DNA of 64,000 nt, taken from assembly GCF_001909285.1 (NCBI RefSeq), contig NZ_MRSV01000001.1:2188556-2252555 (forward strand). Reading direction: 5' to 3'. Both the position numbers and the translations under genes were made by a program. Positions within the stretch are counted from its first letter, which is position 1. Each line of letters begins with the position of its first letter. Of this stretch, positions 43,760 through 52,358 are shown piece after piece. Source of the stretch: Exiguobacterium profundum (GTDB lineage: Bacteria > Bacillota > Bacilli > Exiguobacteriales > Exiguobacteriaceae). The notes under the pieces are model-generated. The model was not told where the DNA came from. It made no database searches and worked only from the letters and a program-made list of their open reading frames with translations.

Positions 43760-44683
43760 TTAATTTTTTTCATTTGTTTCTTGCGGAGTAAATGACATGC
43801 CTTCATCAAGAGCAAGTGACTTCGTCCGACGCACCCAGCCGAAGAACGTCCAGCCGAAGAAGAAGCCGTACACGATCTCTTGACCGAGTTTCATGAGGAC
43901 CCCACCGAAACGTTGATCTTCGAGCGCACTGTTCGTCGCTCCCATCAACGCCTCTAAATCAATTCCGGAAACGTCACCATTCGGGAGACAGTATCCAAGG
44001 ACCGTCGCAAACGTCTGTGGGTCCGTGTATGCATTATAGAGCGTCGTTTGACTAAAGATGATGAGCGCACAGGCAGGTGTCAGTAAGACCCCGTTGGCGA
44101 TAATGTACACCATTCGTTTCAAATCGGACATGCCTTCCTCTTCGTCTGAAACGAGTGGAACGATGACCGGATACCACATCGTCAAACTAAAGACGACAAG
44201 GGCACCGTGGAAAATACGGTGAACGCCGTAGTTCGTCAAGACGTAGTCGAATACGACCGGCATATGGTAAATCGAGAACAATGCGTTGAATAAAATGAGC
44301 GCGATCAGTGGCTTCGTCAAAAACTTGAACATCGGCCCAATCCATTTGAAGCTAAGTACTTTTTCAAACACCCTTTACGGTAGACCGTAAACGACGAGTG
44401 CCGGTGCCAAAATATAGACGAGCACCATTTGGAACATATGCACCGATAAAATGATATGTGCCATGACATCGATTGGACTTCCAAAACCGATGTAATACAA
44501 GACAATCGCAAACAACATACTAAACTTTTGTAATAACGTGGTCGAGGCATATCCTCGCTTCGCCATTCTCTCTGTCACGACGGCGTATAACACATAAATC
44601 CCGACCATGAGCAATCCGAACAGCGGACTCCATAACGTGAGCCAATCAAATTGATTGAGCAGCTCCGACGTATTCCAGAGCAT
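43760..44683 (-). pseudogene. ctaG: Oxidase assembly factor CtaG, interrupted by one in-frame TAA
   Basis: One reading frame of 308 codons encodes a full CtaG-like membrane protein, but it has a TAA at 44375-44377. The first part (102 residues, ATG 44683, with AAAGGGG upstream) ends VYILAPALVVYGLP. The second part continues in the same frame as RVFEKVLSFKWIGP and shows no further damage down to the stop at 43760. The junction lies in a stretch where intact CtaG proteins run on without a break. A GTG right after the stop could restart translation, but it has no usable binding site. CtaG is needed for CuB of caa3 oxidase. It may be a recent nonsense change, read-through, or an assembly error. 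Confidence 0.8.
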
Positions 44684-44766
44684 CCGTTCACCCCTTTTCT
44701 TTCTCTCCCTAACCTTTGAAACCGTTCACTTCAAGATTACTATTCATTCATTTTTGAAATAAAGGA

Positions 44767-44810
44767 AAAAGGACCGAATCATCCGTGTTTCCACAGATGT
44801 TCAATCCTTT
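44767..44810 (-). terminator. Terminator after ctaF
   Basis: On the minus strand AAGGA-CATCTGTG, a GAAA loop and CACGGATG-TCCTT with internal bulges are followed by TTTTTCC. It separates the structural genes from ctaG and the assembly genes. Confidence 0.75.
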
Positions 44811-44817
44811 GTCACAA

Positions 44818-45132
44818 TTACCAAATGAGTAAGCGGAGTGCAGCGACCGTGATGATGGCAACAAATATACCTAGCCACATCATGCCAACGATCCACGTGT
44901 TCCCACGGTTATTCATATGCATGAAGATATATAACTGTAGGAAGACTTGGATGACCGCCAAGATGATTAAAAAACCACCTGCTGCCCACACCGGCATCAA
45001 TTCCGCATAGACGGCGCCGAATGCCACGAATGTGAGTAAAATCATCATCGCGAAACTGATTAGTTGAAGCTGATACTCACGTTTCGACTCTGCTTTTACT
45101 TCAAGCTCTAACTGCTTGTGAGATTCGTTCAT
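44818..45132 (-). CDS. ctaF: Cytochrome c oxidase subunit IV (CtaF)
   Basis: 104 residues with three membrane segments and the CyoD/COX4-type pattern IQVFLQLYIFMHMNNRGNTW. It overlaps the 3' end of ctaE by 32 bases and ends just before a terminator. It is a small accessory subunit of the caa3 oxidase. Confidence 0.93.
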   Translation of the reverse strand: MNESHKQLELEVKAESKREYQLQLISFAMMILLTFVAFGAVYAELMPVWAAGGFLIILAVIQVFLQLYIFMHMNNRGNTWIVGMMWLGIFVAIITVAALRLLIW

Positions 45133-45775
45133 TACTCGTTTTTCCTTTTTTGTTCACCATCCCTAAGAGGTAGACGATTGAGAAGATGAAGACCCAAACA
45201 ACGTCGATAAAGTGCCAATATAGACTCGATACATAAAACTTTGGTGCATTGTATACATCAATCGGACGGTTCCAGTTACGAATCAAGAGCGTCGTGATCC
45301 AAAGAAGACCGAACGTTACGTGCGCGCCGTGGAAACCAACCAACGTATAGAAGGCTGAACCGAATGCGCTCGACGTGAACGTGTGACCGATGTGGTAGTA
45401 GTGAATGAACTCGTAAATCTCAGCACCAAGGAATCCGGCACCAAGAAGGAGCGTCACAATCAACCAAAGCTTCATACGCCCTGGATTGTTTGCCTTCATG
45501 TTCATCATCGCAAGGACACTTGTAAGTGAACTTGTGAGGAGGAGCATCGTCATGATGAAGACGAGCTCCATTTCGAAAATGTTATACGAACGTAATTCCT
45601 CTGGCGCACCAGAGTTCAAGAGACCAACGTATGTTCCAAAGAGCGAGGCGAAGAGGACTGTCTCTCCACCAAGGAAGAACCAGAAGGCCACATATTTATT
45701 TTTCCCTTCCAGTGTTGCTTTCTCTGGATTGGCCGGGATACCGGTCACTGGGTGTTTTTCAACTGCATGTGCCAT
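45101..45775 (-). CDS. ctaE: Cytochrome c oxidase subunit III (CtaE)
   Basis: 224 residues with five or more membrane segments. The family marks are FLGGETVLFASLFGTYVGL, EFIHYYHIGHTFTSSAFGSAFYTLVGFHGAHVTFGL and SLYWHFIDVVWVFIF. It lies directly after ctaD (no gap) and overlaps ctaF. Confidence 0.96.
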   Translation of the reverse strand: MAHAVEKHPVTGIPANPEKATLEGKNKYVAFWFFLGGETVLFASLFGTYVGLLNSGAPEELRSYNIFEMELVFIMTMLLLTSSLTSVLAMMNMKANNPGRMKLWLIVTLLLGAGFLGAEIYEFIHYYHIGHTFTSSAFGSAFYTLVGFHGAHVTFGLLWITTLLIRNWNRPIDVYNAPKFYVSSLYWHFIDVVWVFIFSIVYLLGMVNKKGKTSNERISQAVRA

Positions 45776-47662
45776 TTATTGTTCTCCTTTCTCACGAATC
45801 GCTTTCAAGTCTGCTTCGACTTGTGACTTCGGAATGTAGTAGCCGTGATCGTCAATCCAAGAACGTAGGAACATCGAGACGAACGTCATCGCTAATCCAA
45901 ATCCAATCAATGACCAACCGACGACCGTGTTATCCATCTGGAAGATGGCACCGAGTCCTGCGATAAAGAGGCCGAGTGACATGAAGAACGGAATGAGCGA
46001 GTTATTCGGCATGTGAATGTCCGAAACTTCCTCAGCGACTGACACGCGTTTGTTGCCTGCCATTTTCTCGAGCCAGAACGTATCAAGTCCTTTGACGAGT
46101 GGTGTTTGTGCAAAGTTGTACTCTGGAGTCGGAACAGGAAGTGTCCACTCAAGCGTACGTCCGTCTCCCCAGTGGTCTGGTTTGACGCGGTCTTTTGACA
46201 AGAAGGCTTTCACAACAGCGATGAGCAAGACAATCGTTGACACACCCATGAAGAATGCACCGATTGTCGAGAGCATGTTGAGTGTATCCCAACCTTGACC
46301 ATCGAGGTATGTGAAGACTCGACGTGGCATACCGAACAATCCGAGGAAGTGTTGCGGGAAGAACGTCAAGTGGAACCCGATAAAGAACAACCAGAACTGC
46401 CAGTATCCAAGCTTTTCAGAAAGGGCTTTTCCGAACATGAGTGGGAACCAGTAGTAAAGTCCTGCGAAGAGACCGTATACAACCCCACCTACGATAACGT
46501 AGTGGAAGTGAGCGACAACGAAGTAGCTGTCGTGGTACTGATAGTCAGCCGGTGCGACTGAAAGCATAACCCCTGTCATCCCACCAACGAGGAATGAAGG
46601 AATGAACGCGACAGAGTAAAGCATGGCCACGTTGAATTTAATTTGACCGCCCCACAGTGTGAAGAGCCAGTTAAAGATTTTAACACCAGTTGGTACGGCA
46701 ATCGCCATCGTTGCAACAGCGAAGATCGAGTTGGCAACTGGACCAAGACCGACTGTGAACATGTGGTGAACCCAAACCATGAATCCAAGGAAACCGATAA
46801 GCATTGTCGCGAAGACCATCGTCGTGTAACCGAAGAGACGTTTACGCGCAAATGTCGGAATGATTTCCGAGAAAATACCGAATGCCGGTAAGATCAAGAT
46901 GTATACTTCCGGGTGACCGAAGATCCAGAAAAGGTGTTCCCAGATGACAACGTTCCCGCCAAGTGCCGGGTCAAAATAAGCAGCTCCGAAGAGTCGCTCG
47001 AACATCAACATGAACAATCCGACCGTAAGTGGTGGGAATGCGAAGACGATCAATGCCGATGCAACGAAAGTCGTCCATGTGAAGAGTGGCATACGCATTA
47101 GTTTCATTCCTGGCGCACGCATGTTCAAGATGGTAACGAGGAAGTTAATCCCGGCCATCAATGAACCGAAACCTGAAATCTGAAGACCGAGAGCGTAGAA
47201 GTCTACCCCTGTCGCTTCCGGTTGTGTTGAAAGTGGAGCGTAAGCCGTCCACCCTGCGTTTGGTGCTGCTCCGAAGAACCAGCTCAAGTTAAGCATGACT
47301 CCACCGAAGAAAAAAAAACAAAAACCTAATGAGTTAATGAATGGGAACGCAACGTCGCGTGCCCCGATTTGAAGTGGTACGACGGCGTTCATAAAACCGA
47401 ATAGCATCGGCATGGCCGCTAGGAAGATCATCGTCGTCCCGTGCATCGTAATCAACTGGTTAAATGTCTCACCGCTGACGAAATCGTTCATTGGTTTGAC
47501 GAGTTGCCAACGAATCAGTAATGCTTCAATTCCACCGAGAAGGAGGAAGAAGATTCCTGAGAACAAATACAAAATACCGATTTTTTTGTTTTTAACCGTC
47601 GTAATCCAATCCATGATGCCATTGTATTTACGCGATTGCTGCATTGCAGTGGTCTGTGCCAC
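45776..47662 (-). CDS. ctaD: Cytochrome c oxidase subunit I (CtaD)
   Basis: The catalytic heme-copper subunit, 628 residues. Heme a ligand in MHGTTMIFLAAMPMLFG, the CuB His and cross-linked Tyr in WEHLFWIFGHPEVYILILPAFG, the His pair in FMVWVHHMFTVG, and VAHFHYVIVGG with the heme ligands are all in place. The G-H-P-E-V motif marks the A-family D/K-channel type. A 9-base T run in the coding strand (47310-47318) encodes a Phe-rich CFFFFGG. It is preceded by ctaC. Confidence 0.98.
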   Translation of the reverse strand: MAQTTAMQQSRKYNGIMDWITTVKNKKIGILYLFSGIFFLLLGGIEALLIRWQLVKPMNDFVSGETFNQLITMHGTTMIFLAAMPMLFGFMNAVVPLQIGARDVAFPFINSLGFCFFFFGGVMLNLSWFFGAAPNAGWTAYAPLSTQPEATGVDFYALGLQISGFGSLMAGINFLVTILNMRAPGMKLMRMPLFTWTTFVASALIVFAFPPLTVGLFMLMFERLFGAAYFDPALGGNVVIWEHLFWIFGHPEVYILILPAFGIFSEIIPTFARKRLFGYTTMVFATMLIGFLGFMVWVHHMFTVGLGPVANSIFAVATMAIAVPTGVKIFNWLFTLWGGQIKFNVAMLYSVAFIPSFLVGGMTGVMLSVAPADYQYHDSYFVVAHFHYVIVGGVVYGLFAGLYYWFPLMFGKALSEKLGYWQFWLFFIGFHLTFFPQHFLGLFGMPRRVFTYLDGQGWDTLNMLSTIGAFFMGVSTIVLLIAVVKAFLSKDRVKPDHWGDGRTLEWTLPVPTPEYNFAQTPLVKGLDTFWLEKMAGNKRVSVAEEVSDIHMPNNSLIPFFMSLGLFIAGLGAIFQMDNTVVGWSLIGFGLAMTFVSMFLRSWIDDHGYYIPKSQVEADLKAIREKGEQ

Positions 47663-47682
47663 GTGAAATCCCCCTTTTCCCG

Positions 47683-48699
47683 TTAGTCAATCTTCTGCTC
47701 ATACAAGAAGTCAACGAGTGCATCTAATTCTTCGTTGCTGATTTGACCTTCATTGAATCCTGGCATAAGAGCCCCTTGTTTCTTCTCTTGCGGGTCACGG
47801 ATCCACTCTTTCAAGTTGTCCTCGTTGTTTTCGAGGTAACCTGCGAGCCATTCACGATCACCGAAGTTCGTTAAACTTGGTGCCACTTTACCGCCGCCGT
47901 GACAGCTCAAGCAGCTTTCGACATACACTTGCTCACCTGTAGTCAAGTTTGTGTTGTCTGCGACGAGATTCTCACCGTTCTCGTCTTGCTTAGCTTTCAT
48001 GTCAGCGAGCCATTGATCATATTCTTCTTGCTCGAGCGCGATGACTTTAAAGTCCATAAGGGCATGTGACGGACCGCAAAGCTCAGCACATTTCCCGTAG
48101 TAAGTACCTGGTTCATTTGCATGTAACCACATTTCGTTATCAAGTCCTGGGTTCGTATCTGTCTTACCAGATAAAGCCGGTACCCAGAATGAGTGAATGA
48201 CATCTTTAGACGTCAAGTTGATGCCGACTCGTTTTCCGACTGGAATGACGAGCTCTTGCCCTGTCACAACACCTGCTTCTGGATATTCAAATTCCCACCA
48301 GTACAAGTTAGCTGTAACGTTGATTTCTTCTTCTTTTTTCTTTTTTTTTTCTTTCGCGAGTTCGACAGTCGTCGTGATTGTCGGAACAGCGAGAATGATG
48401 AGAAGGATAATCGGAACGACTGTCCAAATCATCTCGAGTGTACTGCTACCTTCAACTTGCTTCGGAATCGATTCATCTTTCCGACGGAACTTCATGAGCA
48501 CGTACACGTAAATGACCGATACGATGATGAGTACGAAGAGCATGATCGCCAAACTGATGAGAATGATGCGGAGCTGAAGCTCAGCCCCTTCTCCCATCGG
48601 CTTCAATGCAGACAATCCCTCTTGACCGCAACCTGATAACAGGACTGCGAACATCATCATCGGGACGATGCCAAACAGAAGCTTCTTAAATGATTTCAC
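47683..48699 (-). CDS. ctaC: Cytochrome c oxidase subunit II with fused cytochrome c domain (CtaC)
   Basis: Takes electrons from cytochrome c through a built-in c-type heme, the mark of caa3 oxidases. 338 residues from GTG 48699, which has AAGTGGGG upstream. A GTG 12 bases earlier lies inside that site. A lipobox LLSGC makes it a likely lipoprotein; two membrane segments follow. The CuA site is in GKCAELCGPSHALMDF. The C-terminal heme motif is CLSCH. An outside KEKKKKKEEE stretch is coded by A runs of 10 and 6 (48334-48350). Confidence 0.95.
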   Translation of the reverse strand: MKSFKKLLFGIVPMMMFAVLLSGCGQEGLSALKPMGEGAELQLRIILISLAIMLFVLIIVSVIYVYVLMKFRRKDESIPKQVEGSSTLEMIWTVVPIILLIILAVPTITTTVELAKEKKKKKEEEINVTANLYWWEFEYPEAGVVTGQELVIPVGKRVGINLTSKDVIHSFWVPALSGKTDTNPGLDNEMWLHANEPGTYYGKCAELCGPSHALMDFKVIALEQEEYDQWLADMKAKQDENGENLVADNTNLTTGEQVYVESCLSCHGGGKVAPSLTNFGDREWLAGYLENNEDNLKEWIRDPQEKKQGALMPGFNEGQISNEELDALVDFLYEQKID

Positions 48700-48757
48700 A
48701 ACAATCCCCACTTTCTCCCAAAATGATGTGTAATGGTTTTCTATATAGTGAGTGCGA

Positions 48758-49681
48758 TCACCAGAGTGCTGTCAAAATCAGCGCGATAATCCACACGACT
48801 AAATAAATTAATGAATAGAAGAACATTTTGTTTGCCCACTTGATTTCGTCCTCGGCGTTGAATCCTTTCAATCCGAGATACAACCAGTAGCCCCCTAAAC
48901 CGGCTGCGACTGTCAAGTAAACAAGACCATAGTGCATAAATAAGAGCGATGCCGGAATCAGCGTCGCAATCCACCAGATGATTTGCCGTTTCGTAATGGC
49001 AAATCCGTTCACGACCGGAAGCATCGGAATGCCTGCCGCTCGATACTCTTCCGTCCGTCGCATGGCGAGCGCCAGGAAGTGAGGTGGTTGCCATAAGAAC
49101 ATGACAAGGAACATGAGCCACGCATCAATATGAAGTGCCGGATCTAGTGCTGCCCAACCGATGAGCGGTGGAACGGCTCCCGAAATACTACCGACGACTG
49201 TATTGAGCGTACTCGTACGCTTCAGCCACATCGTATAAATCACGACATAAAAAAATGCCCCGATTAAACCGAATACTGCGGCGACGTACGATACAAGGAG
49301 CAATAGTAGTGTTCCGATTGCAAGTTGTGTCAATCCAAGGAGTAAAATCTTCTCTCCTGAAATCTTGCCGGTTACACTCGGTCGATTGTCCGTACGATCC
49401 ATTAAGTAATCGATATCTCGGTCCACAAAGTTGTTTAGGTAACAACTCCCCGAAATCACGAGTGCGCTTCCTAACATCGTTAATAAGAGCTGTGGCCAAA
49501 CTTCAAACAAGTAAAGGACTGGCGTATCGCTCTGGTACGTCGCTGCCACGAAGAATCCTGCAAACACCAACAACAGGTTGGCGCGAACAATTCCCATTTT
49601 CGCTAAGGCGACGTAATCTCGGAATGACGTTGATTCTGTATACTCTACATCTACCGTCATCCCTGGGTTGACTTTTGTCAT
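48758..49681 (-). CDS. ctaO: Protoheme IX farnesyltransferase (heme O synthase)
   Basis: Adds a farnesyl group to heme B to make heme O. 307 residues with about nine membrane segments. The UbiA-type Asp-rich motif [19 protein letters not shown] lies near 84-102, and the second motif appears as YTMWLKRTS. Divergent ctaA makes heme A from its product. It heads the ctaO-C-D-E-F transcript. It may also be named ctaB. Confidence 0.95.
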   Translation of the reverse strand: MTKVNPGMTVDVEYTESTSFRDYVALAKMGIVRANLLLVFAGFFVAATYQSDTPVLYLFEVWPQLLLTMLGSALVISGSCYLNNFVDRDIDYLMDRTDNRPSVTGKISGEKILLLGLTQLAIGTLLLLLVSYVAAVFGLIGAFFYVVIYTMWLKRTSTLNTVVGSISGAVPPLIGWAALDPALHIDAWLMFLVMFLWQPPHFLALAMRRTEEYRAAGIPMLPVVNGFAITKRQIIWWIATLIPASLLFMHYGLVYLTVAAGLGGYWLYLGLKGFNAEDEIKWANKMFFYSLIYLVVWIIALILTALW

Positions 49682-49803
49682 ACTGACCCCCCCACATAAT
49701 CACGAAATCCTCGCATTCTCTTCACAGAAAAAACACAATATGAACAAAATACACTTAACTCTCTACAAAGATACCATATTTTTTTATAAAATTGCCCTTT
49801 ATG

Positions 49804-49832
49804 CTTGTAAAATAGCGAGTTTTTTGTGTCAA
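49804..49832 (-). promoter_or_regulatory. Promoter of the ctaO-ctaCDEF operon
   Basis: TTGACA (49827-49832) and TACAAG (49804-49809) are 17 bases apart on the minus strand. The -35 is perfect and the -10 is weak, which fits an activated promoter. Confidence 0.65.
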
Positions 49833-49834
49833 TA

Positions 49835-49852
49835 GTGTGATATTTGTCACAC
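49835..49852. promoter_or_regulatory. Crp/Fnr-type palindrome upstream of ctaO
   Basis: GTGTGA, a six-base spacer TATTTG and TCACAC form a perfect dyad that contains TGTGA-N6-TCACA. The centre is about 46 bases before the predicted ctaO transcript start, close to the position of class II activator sites. Confidence 0.65.
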
Positions 49853-49885
49853 CTTATGTGCTTTACTAATATTAGAATAACGTTT

Positions 49886-49900
49886 TTGATAACGATTGCA
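49886..49900. promoter_or_regulatory. cre-like site (CcpA) in the ctaO-ctaA spacer
   Basis: TTGATAACGATTGCA matches the catabolite-repression consensus WTGNAANCGNWNNCW at all fixed positions but one. CcpA control of cta genes is known in Bacillus subtilis. The call here is by pattern only. Confidence 0.45.
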
Positions 49901-50014
49901 AGCTTTTCCATTTCGTTTTTTGAACAGAAAGCCGTATAATAAGTATGGCGAAAAAAATATAAATAAACAAGGTACATTTTTTAACGGATTTCGATTAGAA
50001 GCAGGTGGTATTAC

Positions 50015-50920
50015 ATGCATAAAAAACTCGCGTTTTTCTCAGGTTTTTTCACCCTCGGGATGATGCTTGTCCTCATCATGGGTGGAACCGTGACGAAGAC
50101 GGATTCAGGAGATGGTTGTGGGACGGACTGGCCACTCTGTCATGGAAAATTAATCCCAACCAATCCCAGTGTTGAAACGATGATTGAATACAGTCACCGG
50201 GTAGTCTCCGGTATTGAAGGTCTTCTCATCATTGCGCTCGCTATTTGGACGTTCATCGCGGTCAAACATCGGGTCGATGTGAAAATCTTTGCGTTTCTCG
50301 CATTTATCTTTATGCTCATCCAATCAATCATTGGAGCGGGCGCGGTCATTTGGCAACAGTCGGATGCCATCCTGGCCCTTCATTTTGGAATTTCTCTCGT
50401 GTCGTTCGCATCGTTACTCATTTTGACGATTCTGTTATTCGAAGGTGACCGGGAACATCAAGTCGTATCGAGACGATTAAGATCTCATCTTTACGGTCTT
50501 TCAATTTATACGATGATCGTCGTGTACACAGGAGCCTACGTCCGTCACCTCGGTGCTACATACGCATGTGTCGGTTGGCCGATTTGTGAGCAGAACGTCT
50601 GGACGTTCGAGTCGTATGTGCAGATGGGACATCGCATCATGGCGGGTATTCTCGTTTTGTACACGTTGTATGTACTCTATCTTGCCCGAAAAGAAATGAA
50701 CCGATTGATTGAGCGCGGTATGTGGGCGTCTCTTTTCTTCATCCTACTTCAAGTCGGTACAGGTGCTTGGATCGTTCTTGGGGGACACGCGACTTACGTT
50801 CCGCTCCTTCACGCATTCTTGATCACATGCTACTTCGGTATCCTGTCATACCTCTCTTATCACGCGTATCGGTCGACAGCGCGACAAGACGGGGCACAAT
50901 TGAAAAACATGAACGGATAA
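50015..50920 (+). CDS. ctaA: Heme A synthase
   Basis: Oxidises a methyl group of heme O to give heme A. 301 residues with eight membrane segments in two homologous halves. Heme-ligand His residues are seen in EYSHRVVSGIEG (about 59-70) and MGHRIMAGILV. The paired Cys residues typical of Bacillus CtaA are present in the outer loops (DGCGTDWPLCHG and YACVGWPICEQN). It is transcribed away from ctaO and closes at a strong two-way terminator. Confidence 0.96.
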   Translation: MHKKLAFFSGFFTLGMMLVLIMGGTVTKTDSGDGCGTDWPLCHGKLIPTNPSVETMIEYSHRVVSGIEGLLIIALAIWTFIAVKHRVDVKIFAFLAFIFMLIQSIIGAGAVIWQQSDAILALHFGISLVSFASLLILTILLFEGDREHQVVSRRLRSHLYGLSIYTMIVVYTGAYVRHLGATYACVGWPICEQNVWTFESYVQMGHRIMAGILVLYTLYVLYLARKEMNRLIERGMWASLFFILLQVGTGAWIVLGGHATYVPLLHAFLITCYFGILSYLSYHAYRSTARQDGAQLKNMNG

Positions 50921-50926
50921 CCAAAC

Positions 50927-50956
50927 TAAAAAGCGCCGCGGCGCTTTTTAGTTTAC
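50927..50956. terminator. Two-way terminator between ctaA and the photolyase gene
   Basis: ACTAAAAAGCGCC and GGCGCTTTTTAGT form a perfect inverted repeat, with A and T runs on both sides, so it can serve both converging genes. Confidence 0.92.
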
Positions 50957-52305
50957 AATGCTTTAAATCGTTCGAGGGCACGCTCTCTCGCTTCTTTATG
51001 ATCGACGATTGGCATGGCATAGTTGTCTCGCTCTGACGGGTCCGGAAAGTGAATCGATTTATCTGTTATATGTTTCAGCTCCGGCACATACTTCCGGATG
51101 AACGTCCCATCAGGGTCAAATCGCTCGGATTGCGTCGTCGGATTGAAAATACGGAAATACGGAACAGCGTCCGTCCCGACTGAGGCCGCCCATTGCCATC
51201 CCCCGATATTCGACGCTGCCTCATAATCGATCAGCTTTTGCTCGAAATACCGTTCCCCTTTTCGCCAATCGAGAAGGAGATGTTTCGATAGGAAAGATGC
51301 GACAATCATGCGTAGGCGGTTGTGCATCCACCCGGTCTCGTTCAACTGACGCATCGCCGCGTCGACGATTGGATACCCCGTTTCCCCGTTACACCACTTT
51401 TCGAACTGCTTTTCATTGTCCTCCCATTCAAGTGACTTGTATTTATCATTGAACGGTTGATCTTTCAATCCGTGGAACTTTGACATGACCATGTAATAAA
51501 ATTCACGCCATAACAGCTCATCGTAATACGTGTCACGCCCCTTTGATCGTCTCGCCGACAACACTTGTTCGGTGATGGTGCGAATCGACAACACACCTGT
51601 CCGTAAATAAGGAGATAGTCGACTCGTCCCGGCGATGCTCGGAATGTCACGCTTCTCGTCATAATCGACCATGCGATCATTGACGAAGTGGGTCAATCGT
51701 TTCTTCGCTTCCGTTTCCCCTAGCCCTTTCCATTCACGATTACATCGTTTGAATAGATCTTTCAGTTCACTCGGTTGTTCATTCTTTGAACGGATGTACT
51801 GAGATAAACGATCGACATCAACCTCATACGGTGCGGGCGGCTGTTCGGCATACGCCGCTTTTTTGAACGGGGTTAAAACTTTATAGGGATCGCCACTTTT
51901 TGTACGGAACGCATCGGGATGAAACAGGTGACGATCCAGAAGTCGCACAACTTTTACTTCTTCACCAAGTGCTTCAATCACACGGTCATCCCGCTGTTTG
52001 AACGGTTCCACGTACTCCGCATTAAAATAGAGCACATCCATCTCCCCGAGCTGTTTCACGAACGCATCCTCCGTCTCTGCGACAAGGACGCGAAGCCCTA
52101 ACCCTTTCGCATCTAAATCATACATGAACGCTCGCATCGTCGAGAAGAAATAGTCATGCCGTACCTCGAACGGGTCACAGTATTTCGGATTCAACCAAAA
52201 GACGAAATCTAGGTCATCGCCTTCCTCCATATCTTTCAATACACGGTGTAACATATGATTATCGGTCAGTCTAAAATCCGAACGAAACCAACATACTCGT
52301 CTCAT
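50953..52305 (-). CDS. phrB: Deoxyribodipyrimidine photolyase
   Basis: Light-driven repair of UV-made pyrimidine dimers. 450 residues from ATG 52305, with GTGGAG upstream. The N-terminal antenna-binding Rossmann part starts RRVCWFRSDFRLTDNHML. The FAD-binding domain has TSRLSPYLRTGVLSIRT, the WCNGETGYPIVDAAMRQLNETGWMHNR part, and NIGGWQWAASVGTDAVPYFRIFNP. These are the marks of class I photolyases. It is a stand-alone gene. Confidence 0.94.
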   Translation of the reverse strand: MRRVCWFRSDFRLTDNHMLHRVLKDMEEGDDLDFVFWLNPKYCDPFEVRHDYFFSTMRAFMYDLDAKGLGLRVLVAETEDAFVKQLGEMDVLYFNAEYVEPFKQRDDRVIEALGEEVKVVRLLDRHLFHPDAFRTKSGDPYKVLTPFKKAAYAEQPPAPYEVDVDRLSQYIRSKNEQPSELKDLFKRCNREWKGLGETEAKKRLTHFVNDRMVDYDEKRDIPSIAGTSRLSPYLRTGVLSIRTITEQVLSARRSKGRDTYYDELLWREFYYMVMSKFHGLKDQPFNDKYKSLEWEDNEKQFEKWCNGETGYPIVDAAMRQLNETGWMHNRLRMIVASFLSKHLLLDWRKGERYFEQKLIDYEAASNIGGWQWAASVGTDAVPYFRIFNPTTQSERFDPDGTFIRKYVPELKHITDKSIHFPDPSERDNYAMPIVDHKEARERALERFKAL

Positions 52306-52323
52306 GATCTCCACTCCCATCTA

Positions 52324-52357
52324 CAAAAAAGAAGCATAGCGCGCTATGCTTCTTTTG
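52324..52357 (-). terminator. Terminator after pyc
   Basis: On the minus strand AAGAAGCATAGCG and CGCTATGCTTCTT form a perfect stem followed by TTTTT. Confidence 0.92.
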
Positions 52358-52358
52358 A

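Larger units (their letters stand above)
49682..50014. promoter_or_regulatory. Divergent control region between ctaO and ctaA
   Basis: A 333-base A+T-rich spacer without a gene. It holds the ctaO promoter, a TGTGA-N6-TCACA box and a cre-like site (each listed separately), and a TATAAT on the plus strand near 49937 that may serve ctaA but lacks a good -35 box. The ctaO leader would be about 115 bases. Confidence 0.75.

Noticed and set aside
43760-44683. Two natural genes in place of one ctaG
   Set aside because: The second half has no usable ribosome binding site, both halves are in one frame, and together they make one normal-length protein. It cannot be fully excluded without relatives.
48193-48636. 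Plus-strand 147-residue frame opposite ctaC, with a Phe run
   Set aside because: It is antisense to ctaC. The Phe run only mirrors the lysine codons of ctaC.
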